64,000 nt of DNA from Ktedonospora formicarum (lineage in GTDB: Bacteria; Chloroflexota; Ktedonobacteria; Ktedonobacterales; Ktedonobacteraceae): the NCBI RefSeq assembly GCF_016587355.1, contig NZ_BNJF01000002.1, positions 682,001 through 746,000 on the forward strand. The letters are read 5' to 3'. The position numbers and the translations under genes were made by a program. Of this stretch, positions 54,315 through 63,863 are shown one piece after another (positions within the stretch are counted from its first letter, which is position 1; each line of letters begins with the position of its first letter). A model generated the notes under the pieces. It was not told the origin of the DNA. It ran no database searches and saw nothing but the letters and a program-made list of their open reading frames with translations.

Positions 54315-56066
54315 ATGAAAGTATATCGCCGATTATTCCGCTATACGCCCCGCGCGGCGCTCTACCTGGCAAGCATGATCCTGGTAGCCCTACTCACCGG
54401 GCTCCTCATCGTCGCCCAATCATACGGCATAACACAAACTATTCAGCAGGTCTTCCTCAAGGGGCAGACTTTGGAGCAGGTACTAAAACTTTTGCTGGCT
54501 ATAGGAGTTGTGATGCTCGCACGCGCCCTTTTACCCTGGTTTAGCGAGTTCATTGCCGGATACACCGCCAGCAAGGCTCGGGCGGCTATACGCGAGCAGG
54601 CGATGAGACACCTTTTCGCGCTTGGGCCAGCCTATACCTCTGGCGAGCGCAGTGGCGAGATTGCCAATACCCTCTCCGATGGAGTGGAGGCCCTGGACGC
54701 CTTCTACAGCCAGTTACTACCACAGATGATTATTACTGTGGTCGTCCCTGTTATGATCCTGATAGTGGTGTTTGCCTGCGATGTCCTCTCTGGCATCGTA
54801 CTCCTGGTAACGCTGCCCGTCCTGCCCATCTTTATGATCCTGATTGGGAAGTCCGCCGATACGCTAACGAAGAAGCAGTGGCGAACAATGAACCAGATGA
54901 GCGCGCACTTCCTAGATGTCCTGCAAGGATTGGCTACACTGAAGCTCTTTAACCGAAGCCGCGCTCAGAGTGAGATTGTCGGGCGCATTAGTGAGCGCTA
55001 TCGCGTTCTGACAATGAAAGTCCTGCGGCTAGCCTTTCTCTCCTCCTTTATAATGGAGATGGGCGCTACAATCAGTGTCGCCCTGGTGGCTGTCGAGATC
55101 GGCCTGCGTCTACTCTATGGCACGATTCCCTTTGAATACGCCTTCCTAGTCTTGTTACTGGCTCCCGAGTACTACCAACCACTACGCACTATTGGTACAC
55201 GCTTCCACTCCTCAATGAACAGCACAGCGGCGGCAGAGCGTCTCTTCGCCATCCTAGACAAGCCTGTACCCAAAACAACAGAACCAACATCAGAGCCGCT
55301 TGAGGAACCACGTACCCTACGCTTCAATGATGTGAGCTTCGCCTACCAGCTAGAGGATGGGGAGGCCCGACAGGCCCTCTCGCATGTCTCCTTTGAAGTA
55401 CGTCGCGGACAAAAAATCGCCCTGGTGGGGCCGAGTGGGGCGGGTAAGAGCACGCTTGCGTCGCTACTGTTGCGCTTCATCGAACCACAAAGCGGTCAGA
55501 TTCTCGTAAACAAGACGCCTCTCACTGATCTCTCGACGCAGCAGTGGCGGCAGCAGATGGCCTGGATACCGCAACGCCCTTATCTCTTTGACGATAGCAT
55601 CGCCGAGAATATCCGCTTCGGGCGCCCTGGTGCAAACATGGAGGAGGTCATCGCGGCGGCGCGTCACGCTGGCATCCATGACTTCATAGAGACGCTCCCC
55701 CAGGGCTATGGCACCCCTATTGGCGAACGAGGGGCGCTTCTGAGCGGCGGACAAATTCAACGCATTAGCCTGGCGCGGGCTTTTCTGAAGCAAGCTCCCA
55801 TTCTCCTGCTGGACGAGGCGACCGCCAACCTGGATAGCCAGCATGAGGACCAGATCGTGGAGGAATTAGACACTTTGACCCGCGATCATATTCTCTTCAT
55901 CATTGCCCACCGCCTGAATACAGTTCGCCAAGCTGATCGAATCCTCGTCTTTGATAAAGGTCAGGTCGTGGAGGATGGGACGCATAGTCAACTCCTGGCG
56001 CATAACGGCCTCTACTGTCAGTTACTCGCGGCCTACAAGCGCGGCGAAAAGGAGGTGCAGGCATGA
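54315..56066 (+). CDS. cydD: CydD subunit of the CydDC ABC exporter
   Basis: 583 residues: six TM helices (about 1-310) and an ATPase domain (about 345-575) with GPSGAGKST (Walker A), LSGGQIQRISLARAF (signature) and ILLLDEATANLD (Walker B). CydDC is a heterodimeric type IV ABC transporter needed for cytochrome bd assembly, linked to thiol and haem transport. No clear Shine-Dalgarno precedes the ATG; a GC hairpin (gccgccgcaggcggc) lies just upstream and may influence translation. Its stop overlaps the cydC start by 4 bp. Confidence 0.93.
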   Translation: MKVYRRLFRYTPRAALYLASMILVALLTGLLIVAQSYGITQTIQQVFLKGQTLEQVLKLLLAIGVVMLARALLPWFSEFIAGYTASKARAAIREQAMRHLFALGPAYTSGERSGEIANTLSDGVEALDAFYSQLLPQMIITVVVPVMILIVVFACDVLSGIVLLVTLPVLPIFMILIGKSADTLTKKQWRTMNQMSAHFLDVLQGLATLKLFNRSRAQSEIVGRISERYRVLTMKVLRLAFLSSFIMEMGATISVALVAVEIGLRLLYGTIPFEYAFLVLLLAPEYYQPLRTIGTRFHSSMNSTAAAERLFAILDKPVPKTTEPTSEPLEEPRTLRFNDVSFAYQLEDGEARQALSHVSFEVRRGQKIALVGPSGAGKSTLASLLLRFIEPQSGQILVNKTPLTDLSTQQWRQQMAWIPQRPYLFDDSIAENIRFGRPGANMEEVIAAARHAGIHDFIETLPQGYGTPIGERGALLSGGQIQRISLARAFLKQAPILLLDEATANLDSQHEDQIVEELDTLTRDHILFIIAHRLNTVRQADRILVFDKGQVVEDGTHSQLLAHNGLYCQLLAAYKRGEKEVQA

Positions 56067-57817
56067 ACGAAACATTTATCCGCCTGCTGAAACTCGCGAA
56101 GCCACTACGCGGCATGATGGCCCTGGCGGTCCTGCTCGGTTTTCTAACTATTGGTTGCGGCGTCGCGCTGATGGCGACCTCGGCCTACTTGATCTCAACT
56201 GCGGCATTACATCCCTCTGTGTCGGCCTTGAGTATCGCGATTGTTGGCGTGCGTGCCTTCGGCATCGGACGCGGTGTCTTCCGCTATCTCGAACGTATCA
56301 CCTCGCATGAGGTGGCTTTCCGCCTGCTCGCCCGCATTCGCGTCTGGCTCTACAACTCGATAGAGCCTCTCGCGCCTGCGCGCATCCTTAGCTTCGCGCA
56401 TAACCAACTCGGATTGAGTAGCGGCGACCTGCTAAGCCGCATCATGTCGGATGTTGACGCTCTGCAAAACGTCTATATCCGCGTCATCGCACCTCCTGTG
56501 GTCGCGCTGCTGGTAGCGGTAAGTGTCTGGCTCTTCCTGGGTGCGTTCAGCCCTGTGATAGGGCTGGTCTTCATCGGTACCTTTCTGCTGGCTACCATTG
56601 GCATACCCCTGCTCACACACCTCCTGAGCCGTGCCATAGGCGCGCGATTAGTCGTACTCAACGCTCAACTCAAGACCGAGATTGTAAACGACATCCAGGG
56701 CATGGCCGATATCGTGGCTTTTGGGCAGGAGCAGCGACGAAGCGCTCGCCTTGGAGAATTGAATACGACACTACAACGCTTGCAACGCCAGATGGCAAAC
56801 ATTACGGGCATTCAGAGCGCTTTAGGTAACTTCTTCACTAACCTTGCCACCTGGCTAACATTGGTTCTGGCGATCCCGCTAGTCACGTCCGGTCATCTAC
56901 CTGGTGTATTACTGGCTATGCTCGTTCTCACGGTTCTCTCAAGCTTTGAAGCCGCGCAACCGCTACCTGCTGCCTTTCAACAGTTGGGCAGCACCACGCA
57001 GTCCGCGCGCCGCCTCTTCGAGATAGTTGACACGAAGAGCGAGGTTCAGAACCCCAGGCAGTCTGCGCCGTTACCTCAACATTATGATGTGGAGTTCCGT
57101 GGTGTGACCTTCAGCTACAACGCTGAACAGCCCCCCATATTACGAGACCTGAGCTTTACGGTACCCGAGGGGTCATGTGTAGCCATTGTCGGTCCAAGCG
57201 GCGCAGGTAAATCCACTATATCACGCTTGCTTCTACGCTTCTGGGAGTATCATCAGGGAAGCATCCTACTTGATAACCAGGAGCTAAATAGCTATAGCCA
57301 GGAAGATATTCACCGCCTGATAAGCGTTGTCGCTCAAGATACGCATCTCTTCAATACCAGCATATACGAGAACCTGCGTATCGCCAATCACGACGCTGAT
57401 CGCGAGGCTATCATTGAAGCCGCCCGTCAGACCCAGATTCACGACTTCATCATGTCGCTACCCCAGGGCTACGAGACCCAGATCGGCGAACAGGGGCTCC
57501 TCCTCAGCGGCGGCGAGCGCCAGCGTATCGCCATCGCTCGCGCTCTGCTGAAGGATGCCCCGTTGCTCATCCTAGATGAGCCGACCGCCAACCTGGACAG
57601 CCTGACCGAGCGTGAGATCCTACACACACTGCGTACCGCGATGGAAGGTCGTACAACCATCCTCATCACGCATCGCCTCGTCGACCTTGATATGGCGAAC
57701 CAGATCCTTGTCCTTCGCGATGGCAAAATCGCCGAGCGGGGTCGCGAACGAGATCTTATGCAAAGCGAGGGCCTCTACTGGCAAATGTGGAACCTGCAAC
57801 ATAAGGTTCTGGTCTGA
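56063..57817 (+). CDS. cydC: CydC subunit of the CydDC ABC exporter
   Basis: 584 residues: six TM helices (about 15-310) and an ATPase domain (about 345-580) with GPSGAGKST, LSGGERQRIAIARALL and LLILDEPTANLD. It starts within the cydD stop (ATGA overlap), so equal amounts of the two half-transporters are expected. The TM domain carries MATSAYLISTAALHPSVSALSIAIVGVRAFGIGRGVFRYLERI, a stretch typical of CydC. A terminator follows about 75 bp after the stop. Confidence 0.94.
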   Translation: MNETFIRLLKLAKPLRGMMALAVLLGFLTIGCGVALMATSAYLISTAALHPSVSALSIAIVGVRAFGIGRGVFRYLERITSHEVAFRLLARIRVWLYNSIEPLAPARILSFAHNQLGLSSGDLLSRIMSDVDALQNVYIRVIAPPVVALLVAVSVWLFLGAFSPVIGLVFIGTFLLATIGIPLLTHLLSRAIGARLVVLNAQLKTEIVNDIQGMADIVAFGQEQRRSARLGELNTTLQRLQRQMANITGIQSALGNFFTNLATWLTLVLAIPLVTSGHLPGVLLAMLVLTVLSSFEAAQPLPAAFQQLGSTTQSARRLFEIVDTKSEVQNPRQSAPLPQHYDVEFRGVTFSYNAEQPPILRDLSFTVPEGSCVAIVGPSGAGKSTISRLLLRFWEYHQGSILLDNQELNSYSQEDIHRLISVVAQDTHLFNTSIYENLRIANHDADREAIIEAARQTQIHDFIMSLPQGYETQIGEQGLLLSGGERQRIAIARALLKDAPLLILDEPTANLDSLTEREILHTLRTAMEGRTTILITHRLVDLDMANQILVLRDGKIAERGRERDLMQSEGLYWQMWNLQHKVLV

Positions 57818-57893
57818 TTCTCCATTTCTAACAGAGAACAGGCAAAAACTTGAATTTCAAAGTAGTATCAACCATGCTTCCATAAGATAGAGC

Positions 57894-57926
57894 AAATGAT
57901 CGTGAAAAATGTTTTCGCGATCATTT
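57894..57926 (+). terminator. Terminator of the cyd operon
   Basis: AAATGATCGTGAAAA pairs with TTTTCGCGATCATTT (one G-T pair, 3-base loop), followed by tagat. It lies 77 bp after the cydC stop. Confidence 0.75.
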
Positions 57927-58288
57927 TAGATAATGTAGATCAGCGTCGATATTATCTTTATAATTCATCCATTCATGTTGAGCACCATCGTTCTCAGATC
58001 AAATTTTAAATCAGCATCAGTACGCGCCGGGCATTTTCTATCAAACTTGCCATCACGCTCCTATTCCTTCAGATAGGAATGCAGAGCTTGAGCCTACTCC
58101 ATCTCACCTTACCCATAATCACCGCTTGACAGCTTATATATTCACGTGCGATACTGCCTGCTATCAACCCGATAAAAGATGAGTTAATTTATCAACTTAG
58201 TCGAATCTAAATCCTCTTCGCGGGAATAAATTGATAGTCATCAGTATTTATATAGAGTGACCAACCTAAGTATTGAAGGAGAAATGTA
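57927..58288. other. Intergenic region upstream of the binding-protein gene
   Basis: About 360 bp of AT-rich DNA. No gene or strong structure was seen apart from the RBS (aaggag) directly before the GTG start at 58289. Confidence 0.4.
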
Positions 58289-60013
58289 GTGTCGCAGACA
58301 GGTAAGCGCGTTTCCACGCGTCTGATGGCGGTCGCGCTCGCGGCCCTGACCATGCTTCTGGTGGCATGCGGCAGTGGAAGCCAAACGGGCTCCTCTGGCA
58401 AGGCCCCCGATGATAAACAGGTCTTTATTTATCCCCTGGCGGGAACAGTCGATCTCAGCGATATGGACCCTGCCTTCGCTGGCGGCCCCATTGGCCCTAC
58501 CCTGATTTATACTGGACTTGTTCAGCTCAATGAAAAGCAGCAGCTTATAGATCAGCTTGCACAGTCTCATAGTGTTTCGGATGACGGTTTAACCTGGACA
58601 TTCAAGCTTAAACCGAACCTGAAGTTCAGTGATGGCTCCCCCCTGACATCAAAGGATATCGTCTATAGCATCGACCGTGCTCTACAGCCAGCCCTCAAAT
58701 CGCCGTATGCACTGGTCTATCTGGGCCTGATTAAAGATGCCGACAAGCTCCAGACGGGCAAAGTGAAGACGCTGATCGACGATAGCTTGCTCACGCCTGA
58801 TGATAATACAGTCAAGATCATCACCAAGCAGAAGGCTGCCTACTTCCTGCAAACGTTGACATATGTGAGTTCCTACACTGTTAACAAGAAGCTTGTCGAC
58901 AAGTATGGTGACAAGTTCACCGAGCACTTGGGCGAGGGTGCGGGTGCAGGTCCCTATATCATGAGCGAGCATGATAATAGTCAGGAAGTCTTCATTCCCA
59001 ATCCCAACTACAATGGCCCCAAGCCACAGTTGAAGAAGATCATCATGGCCTTCTACAAGGACTCAGAGACTCTCTACAAGGTCTTCCAGACTGGCCAGGT
59101 GAGCTACGCCAAGGTCCCAACCTCAAAGATTGAGTCGGCGAAGGGCCTACCCAACAATCAGTTTAAGCTAGTGCCTATCGCGGGCGTACAATACTTCGCC
59201 ATGAACTTCCTGACGAGGCCTTTTGACAACATCAAGATCCGACAAGCCTTCGACCTCGCCTTGAACAAGGATCAGATCGCGCAGAAGGTCTTGCGTGGTA
59301 GCGTCATTCCGACCAACAATGTGGTCCCACCCGGCATCCCAGGCTATAACGACAAGCTCACAGGTCCCACTGGCGTGACCAGCACACAGGGCGATCAGGC
59401 CAAGGCCAAAGAACTCTTTGAGGAGGGTCTGAAGGAAGAGGGATTGACACGCTCAACCTTGCCACCCATTACGCTCTCGATCTATGCTCTCTCGCAGGAC
59501 GACTCTAATCAGGCTGTCGCGGCGCAACAGATGTGGGAAAACGTCCTGGGCATCCAGGTCAAGATCGATACGATGGACTCCGGCAAGCTAGCGGACCTGC
59601 GCGAGGCAAGCACAAACAACCCCAACGGCTTGCAGATGTGGGCATCTTATTGGAAGGCCGATTATCCCGATCCTCAAAACTGGCTCACCACGCTCTTCGC
59701 GCCCGAGTCATCCTTCGACAACTACAACTACGGGAACAACAAATCATCTAGCATCGATGAGCAGAAGAAGGCTCTCGACCTGATGCGTCAGGCGGACGGG
59801 GAGATGAATCCCACCGAGCGCTACAAGCTCTATCAACAGGCAGAGCAACAGGTCGTAAACGACGCGGCCTGGATCCCCCTCTACCAGATGGAGACTGGCA
59901 AGGTACTCAAGTCGTGCGTCAAAGGCTACGACCTCAACGCCCCCTTCATGCCTGCCCCCGATAGCTGGGCTAACATCTACATCTCGAACGACCAGCCCTG
60001 CTCCAAAGCATAG
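58289..60013 (+). CDS. Oligopeptide/dipeptide ABC transporter substrate-binding lipoprotein
   Basis: 574 residues, GTG start with a good RBS (aaggag). The signal peptide ends in the lipobox LLVAC (Cys at about 27), so it is a membrane-anchored lipoprotein. The mature part is a type II/family 5 solute-binding protein: WTFKLKPNLKFSDGSPLTSKDIVYSIDRAL and IRQAFDLALNKDQIAQKVLRG are hallmark segments. It would capture peptides or similar solutes for an ABC importer. No permease or ATPase gene follows; a strong terminator comes directly after, so it is an orphan that must pair with transporter genes elsewhere. Confidence 0.94.
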   Translation: MSQTGKRVSTRLMAVALAALTMLLVACGSGSQTGSSGKAPDDKQVFIYPLAGTVDLSDMDPAFAGGPIGPTLIYTGLVQLNEKQQLIDQLAQSHSVSDDGLTWTFKLKPNLKFSDGSPLTSKDIVYSIDRALQPALKSPYALVYLGLIKDADKLQTGKVKTLIDDSLLTPDDNTVKIITKQKAAYFLQTLTYVSSYTVNKKLVDKYGDKFTEHLGEGAGAGPYIMSEHDNSQEVFIPNPNYNGPKPQLKKIIMAFYKDSETLYKVFQTGQVSYAKVPTSKIESAKGLPNNQFKLVPIAGVQYFAMNFLTRPFDNIKIRQAFDLALNKDQIAQKVLRGSVIPTNNVVPPGIPGYNDKLTGPTGVTSTQGDQAKAKELFEEGLKEEGLTRSTLPPITLSIYALSQDDSNQAVAAQQMWENVLGIQVKIDTMDSGKLADLREASTNNPNGLQMWASYWKADYPDPQNWLTTLFAPESSFDNYNYGNNKSSSIDEQKKALDLMRQADGEMNPTERYKLYQQAEQQVVNDAAWIPLYQMETGKVLKSCVKGYDLNAPFMPAPDSWANIYISNDQPCSKA

Positions 60014-60038
60014 CTCTTTTTCGTTCGCCAATCATGTG

Positions 60039-60073
60039 GAAGGGGAGAGATCGCTGAGCGATCTCTCCCCTTC
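60039..60073 (+). terminator. Strong terminator after the binding-protein gene
   Basis: A perfect 16-bp stem, GAAGGGGAGAGATCGC and its complement, with a 3-base loop, followed by TTTT. Confidence 0.92.
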
Positions 60074-60099
60074 TTTTGCATTCTATTCTACTGCATGTG

Positions 60100-61076
60100 T
60101 TAAAACTTCAAGACCAGCTTCCCTATTGTGGCTCGTTGCTCAATGCGTGTGTGAGATTCAGCGACTCGCTCGAAGGGAAGAATGTCCGTGACATCAACAC
60201 GAACCTCACCCCGCGCTACGCGCTGTAATGCTTGCCGCGCAGCATGGGAAACCTGTTTAGGCGCGCTCAGTGTCAAGGCTTGCAGGTTGAAGCCGAGTAC
60301 AGCTTTGCTCGCGAACCAGAGTGTGTTAGCTGAGAGACTCACATCTTCCCCCTCGCTGGCATTACCCATGACCACAAGGCGTCCCAGAGGGTGTAATAAG
60401 TTCAGTCCATCCGTGCGCGCCGCGCCACCAACCTGATCGATAACGATATCTATCCCACCAAGTTCCTGCACACGCTGCTGATACGAGTCGCGAAGTAAGA
60501 CCTCATCGTACCCGAGGGCACGCGCATACTCCACCTTGTTTTGACTACCAACCACGCCGATGACCTTACCCGCACCCAGGCTGCGAGCCATCTGCCCCAG
60601 GGCACTACCAACGCCACCCACCGCAGCGTGCACAAGGACGGACTCGCCAGCTTCCAGATGCGCAACACGTGTTAATATCAGATATGCAGTTGTGATATTC
60701 GAGGGTGAGGCAGCAGCAGTGGCAAGATCAATACTTCCGCCAAGGTCATCCAGGGGGAAGACAAGCTCAGAAGAGACCTTGACTACTTCGGCATAACCTC
60801 CCCCTGAGTAATAGTGAGTGCTGCGACTGGCTGGCCTATCTTCAGATCTGTCACACCTTCACCAAGCGCGCGAATATAACCCGAGACCTCAATACCCGGC
60901 ACAAAAGGTAGGGGCAGATCAGCAACAACTCCACGCCTAAAGAGCACCTCAGCGTAGTTGACGCCAGCGTAGGCAACATCGATAGTGACCTCTCCTGCCG
61001 CAGGTTGAGGGATTGGCATCTCCTGTATGCTCAGCACATCGGCTCCGCCAAAGCTTGGGATAGTAATGGCACGCAT
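60100..61076 (-). pseudogene. NAD(P)H:quinone oxidoreductase (zinc-less MDR family), frameshifted as read
   Basis: The N-terminal part (61076 to about 60800) has the GroES-like domain: GVNYAEVLFRRG and PFVPGIEVSG. It runs out of frame at a run of five C (60800-60804 on the plus strand) and would stop at 60783. One added base there joins it exactly to the second part: GGYAEVV, SPSNITTAYLIL, then the NADPH Rossmann segment ESVLVHAAVGGVGSALGQMARSLGA and IDQVGG. The repaired protein is about 325 residues, normal for quinone reductases. A strong RBS (aaggag) precedes the ATG. It is divergent from the XRE regulator, which may control it. Base-call error is as likely as true inactivation. Confidence 0.85.
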
Positions 61077-61265
61077 GTTATAACTCCTTCTTGTGTTGTG
61101 CTTTCCTTGTCTACTGTCAAGGAAGCTCCTTTATAAACTTTCCACGCCTGTACGCGGATGGATAATCGAACCTGTGATAGAATAGTGCCAGATTTTCAAC
61201 CATCCAAACAGAACTCAGCTTATCCTGGTACAAAAAGTGCCTGGTTATGAAGGAGAGAGGTATAA

Positions 61266-62075
61266 ATGAATGATCAGGAACGGCGCAAAGAACTGGCCCA
61301 TTTCCTGCGCACTCGGCGCGAGCAATTGACACCTGAGGAAGTTGGGCTGCCAGTTGGGGCACGTCGGCGCACACCAGGACTGCGCCGAGAGGAGCTAGCC
61401 GTACTCTCTGGTATTGGAGTCACATGGTACACCCGTCTGGAGCAGGGGCGCGAAATCACTGTTTCAACCCAGGTACTTGAGAGCTTGGTCCAGGTGCTCC
61501 ATCTGAATGCCGCCGAACGTACGCACCTCTATGCGCTGGCACGCGAGGAATTGCCTGCCGATGCACATCCCCTGACCGGTATCCTCCCACCTTCACTCCA
61601 AACCATTCTCGACACTATGGGTATTTATCCCGCGTATGTGACCAACCCACGATGGGACATTCTGGCCTGGAATCAGGCGATGAGTCGCGTTTATGCTGAC
61701 TTTGACTCCATGTCTACCCACAACCTCAATATTCTGCGCTTTGCATTCACCAATCCACACCAGCGTAAATTGCTGGTCAACTGGGAAAAGGAAGCTCAGG
61801 GAGTGCTAGCGCTCTTCCGCTCAAGCACTGAGCGCTATGTTGGCGAAGACTGGTTCAAAGCCCTGGTTACTGATCTGCAAGCAACCAGTCCAGAGTTCCG
61901 CGCATGGTGGCCTCGCCATGACATCCGCTCAATCCACACTGGCAACAAAGAGTTACAGCATCCTCTTGTGGGACGCCTTGACCTCCAATCGACAAGCTTC
62001 CAGGTCATCGACGCACCCGACTTGCGCATGGTCGTCTATACCCCTTGCCGGAATCCGACTCCGCCAGCAAGCTAG
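61266..62075 (+). CDS. XRE-family regulator with MmyB-like ligand-binding domain (C-terminus probably frameshifted)
   Basis: 269 residues as read. The N-terminal HTH (about 5-75; RRTPGLRREELAVLSGIGVTWYTRLEQGR is the MmyB-group signature) is followed by an MmyB-like ligand-binding domain (about 105-260; NPRWDILAWNQAM, NILRFAFTNP, WWPRHDIR). The last residues (PCRNPTPPAS) do not fit the family. With one base added near 62044-62046 the frame continues as LPESDSASKLAKLAAFGDQA to a stop at 62120-62122, about 285 residues and a normal C-terminus. The RBS is aaggag. It is divergent from the quinone oxidoreductase gene, a common regulator-target arrangement for this group. The ligand is unknown. Confidence 0.88.
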   Translation: MNDQERRKELAHFLRTRREQLTPEEVGLPVGARRRTPGLRREELAVLSGIGVTWYTRLEQGREITVSTQVLESLVQVLHLNAAERTHLYALAREELPADAHPLTGILPPSLQTILDTMGIYPAYVTNPRWDILAWNQAMSRVYADFDSMSTHNLNILRFAFTNPHQRKLLVNWEKEAQGVLALFRSSTERYVGEDWFKALVTDLQATSPEFRAWWPRHDIRSIHTGNKELQHPLVGRLDLQSTSFQVIDAPDLRMVVYTPCRNPTPPAS

Positions 62076-62312
62076 CCAAGCTCGCGGCTTTTGGAGATCA
62101 GGCTAAACAAGCCGCTAGCTAGGATATCTCGATCTGTTTGTCTTCTCCTAGCACTACGCCTGGAGTCTTACTCTAAACAGGGCTCCCGACGCATTACAGA
62201 ATACCCTTTCTGCTGTATCCTCTTCCTAATACAACAAAGCAACAAAATATTGAACCTCATATATGTACAGCCTCATCGCATCGAAAGCGGCAGGCTTTGA
62301 ACAAAAGGAAGA

Positions 62313-63407
62313 ATGACAGTGATACGAGCAGATGATAAACACGCAACCACTTCACGCTCCTGGATAGCACAATGGCCTCGCTGGATTGGCTATGCGGCGG
62401 CACTCTGGTCACTGATCTACGGCGCAATGGGCCTCTACTGGATGCTAGGAGGCCCAGGTTTCCCTTTCGGAAAGGCGAATGATACAGGCGCCATAGAATC
62501 ACTGCTAGGATCAGCACAGGTGGAGAGTGGAGCTCCTATCATAGTTACTCTGGGGCTGGTTGCGACACTGATCGCACTGATTATAGCCGGAGCGCACGGA
62601 CGAGGCCTTACGCGAAAACTATTCTTCATCTTTGCCTGGCTATGCGCAGCGACGCTCCTGATAGTAATTCCCGACCGGCGCGTCCTCATGGCAGTGGCCT
62701 ACGCGCCAATTTTCATTATCGGCGCTCCTTTTCACTGGCCCCCTGTCAGCTTCTCTAAAGCCATACCGTGGCCTGTCATCAACCAGCTTATTCTCATGCT
62801 TGGCGGTCTGTTGTGGGCCTTTACAGCCCTCTCCTATCAGCGCCGCACTCGCAAAGCCTGCGTTCACTGTGGCCGCCTCAATACAAAAGCGGATGCAAAG
62901 CCAGCGCAAGGAGCTATGGTATGGAGCAAATGGAGCGTCGCGGTTGCGGTTGCGGCGCCGGTACTCTACGCCGCCACGCGCTGGGCCTGGGCTCTGGGCA
63001 TTCCACTTGGTATAAGCGAAGAATTTCTGCGAGAAGGGCAAGCTAGCGGGCTCTGGCTAGCAGGAGCAGGTTTAGCATCTGTAGCAGTTGGCGGGGCCAT
63101 CCTCACGCTTGGATTAGTTCAGCGCTGGGGTGAGATCTTTCCCCGCTGGATGATAGGTCTGGCTGGCAAGCAAGTACCTCCCATGCTGGCAATCATACCC
63201 GCCTCACTCGTCTCTCTTATCGTCACCTCGGCTGGGCTGGAATATGTACGCCTCGTTGTGACCAGCGCGTATGGTGATTTTATGTCCAACTGGACAACTA
63301 TGGGTCCTGAGCTCCTCTGGCCGATCTGGGGGGTCGCTTTAGCGATAGCAACGGCTGCCTACTACTACCGCAGGCGCGGTAGCTGTAAACACTGCGGACA
63401 GCACTAG
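62313..63407 (+). CDS. Multi-pass membrane protein with two CxxCG pairs
   Basis: 364 residues, about nine TM helices, RBS aaaggaa. Two Cys pairs lie in cytosolic or terminal loops: CVHCGR (about residue 187) and CKHCGQ at the extreme C-terminus (about residue 359). Each looks like a zinc knuckle, and together they could form one CxxC...CxxC metal site. Related proteins are known only as uncharacterised membrane proteins of actinobacteria and Chloroflexota. It is downstream of the XRE regulator on the same strand with a 190-bp gap. Two terminator-like hairpins follow. Confidence 0.6.
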   Translation: MTVIRADDKHATTSRSWIAQWPRWIGYAAALWSLIYGAMGLYWMLGGPGFPFGKANDTGAIESLLGSAQVESGAPIIVTLGLVATLIALIIAGAHGRGLTRKLFFIFAWLCAATLLIVIPDRRVLMAVAYAPIFIIGAPFHWPPVSFSKAIPWPVINQLILMLGGLLWAFTALSYQRRTRKACVHCGRLNTKADAKPAQGAMVWSKWSVAVAVAAPVLYAATRWAWALGIPLGISEEFLREGQASGLWLAGAGLASVAVGGAILTLGLVQRWGEIFPRWMIGLAGKQVPPMLAIIPASLVSLIVTSAGLEYVRLVVTSAYGDFMSNWTTMGPELLWPIWGVALAIATAAYYYRRRGSCKHCGQH

Positions 63408-63511
63408 TGAAGCCCCCATCGCGCATCGCAACGTATATACTATTGTGAGCATACAAGTTGTAGTGGTGGTCACACATGCGACTACCACATCACATATGTG
63501 AACATTTAACT

Positions 63512-63546
63512 GAAGACTCCTCGCTGCTTTTGCGCGAGGAGTCTTC
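63512..63546 (+). terminator. Terminator after the membrane-protein gene
   Basis: GAAGACTCCTCGC pairs perfectly with GCGAGGAGTCTTC (13 bp, 9-base loop). Confidence 0.8.
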
Positions 63547-63616
63547 AAACTTCCCTCGCCTCCACCCAGACCCTAAGAGAGACAGCTGCCTCCCCGATTA
63601 CTAAACGCATTTTCTT

Positions 63617-63653
63617 ATAGATAGGGCACCGCTTGAGTAGGTGCCCTATCTAT
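63617..63653. terminator. Second hairpin, between membrane-protein and lipoprotein genes
   Basis: ATAGATAGGGCACC pairs perfectly with GGTGCCCTATCTAT (14 bp, 9-base loop); ttttctt lies on the left and ggttcc on the right. It could terminate transcription arriving from the minus strand. Confidence 0.65.
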
Positions 63654-63863
63654 GGTTCCATCATGTTCTCATATAAGTTGAAGCTAAATATTTCTAGCTT
63701 GCTTTAAAAGTGTGACAAAAGTGAGAATTTTCCCGACGGTATATTGTAGATACGCAAATTGAGGCCGAAAGCCATCGCAGAGATGTCTATAGAAACATCT
63801 AAAACAACGCAACAAATAGAAAAATAATCTTATCAACTAAATAATCGAGGAGATCCCATTATT

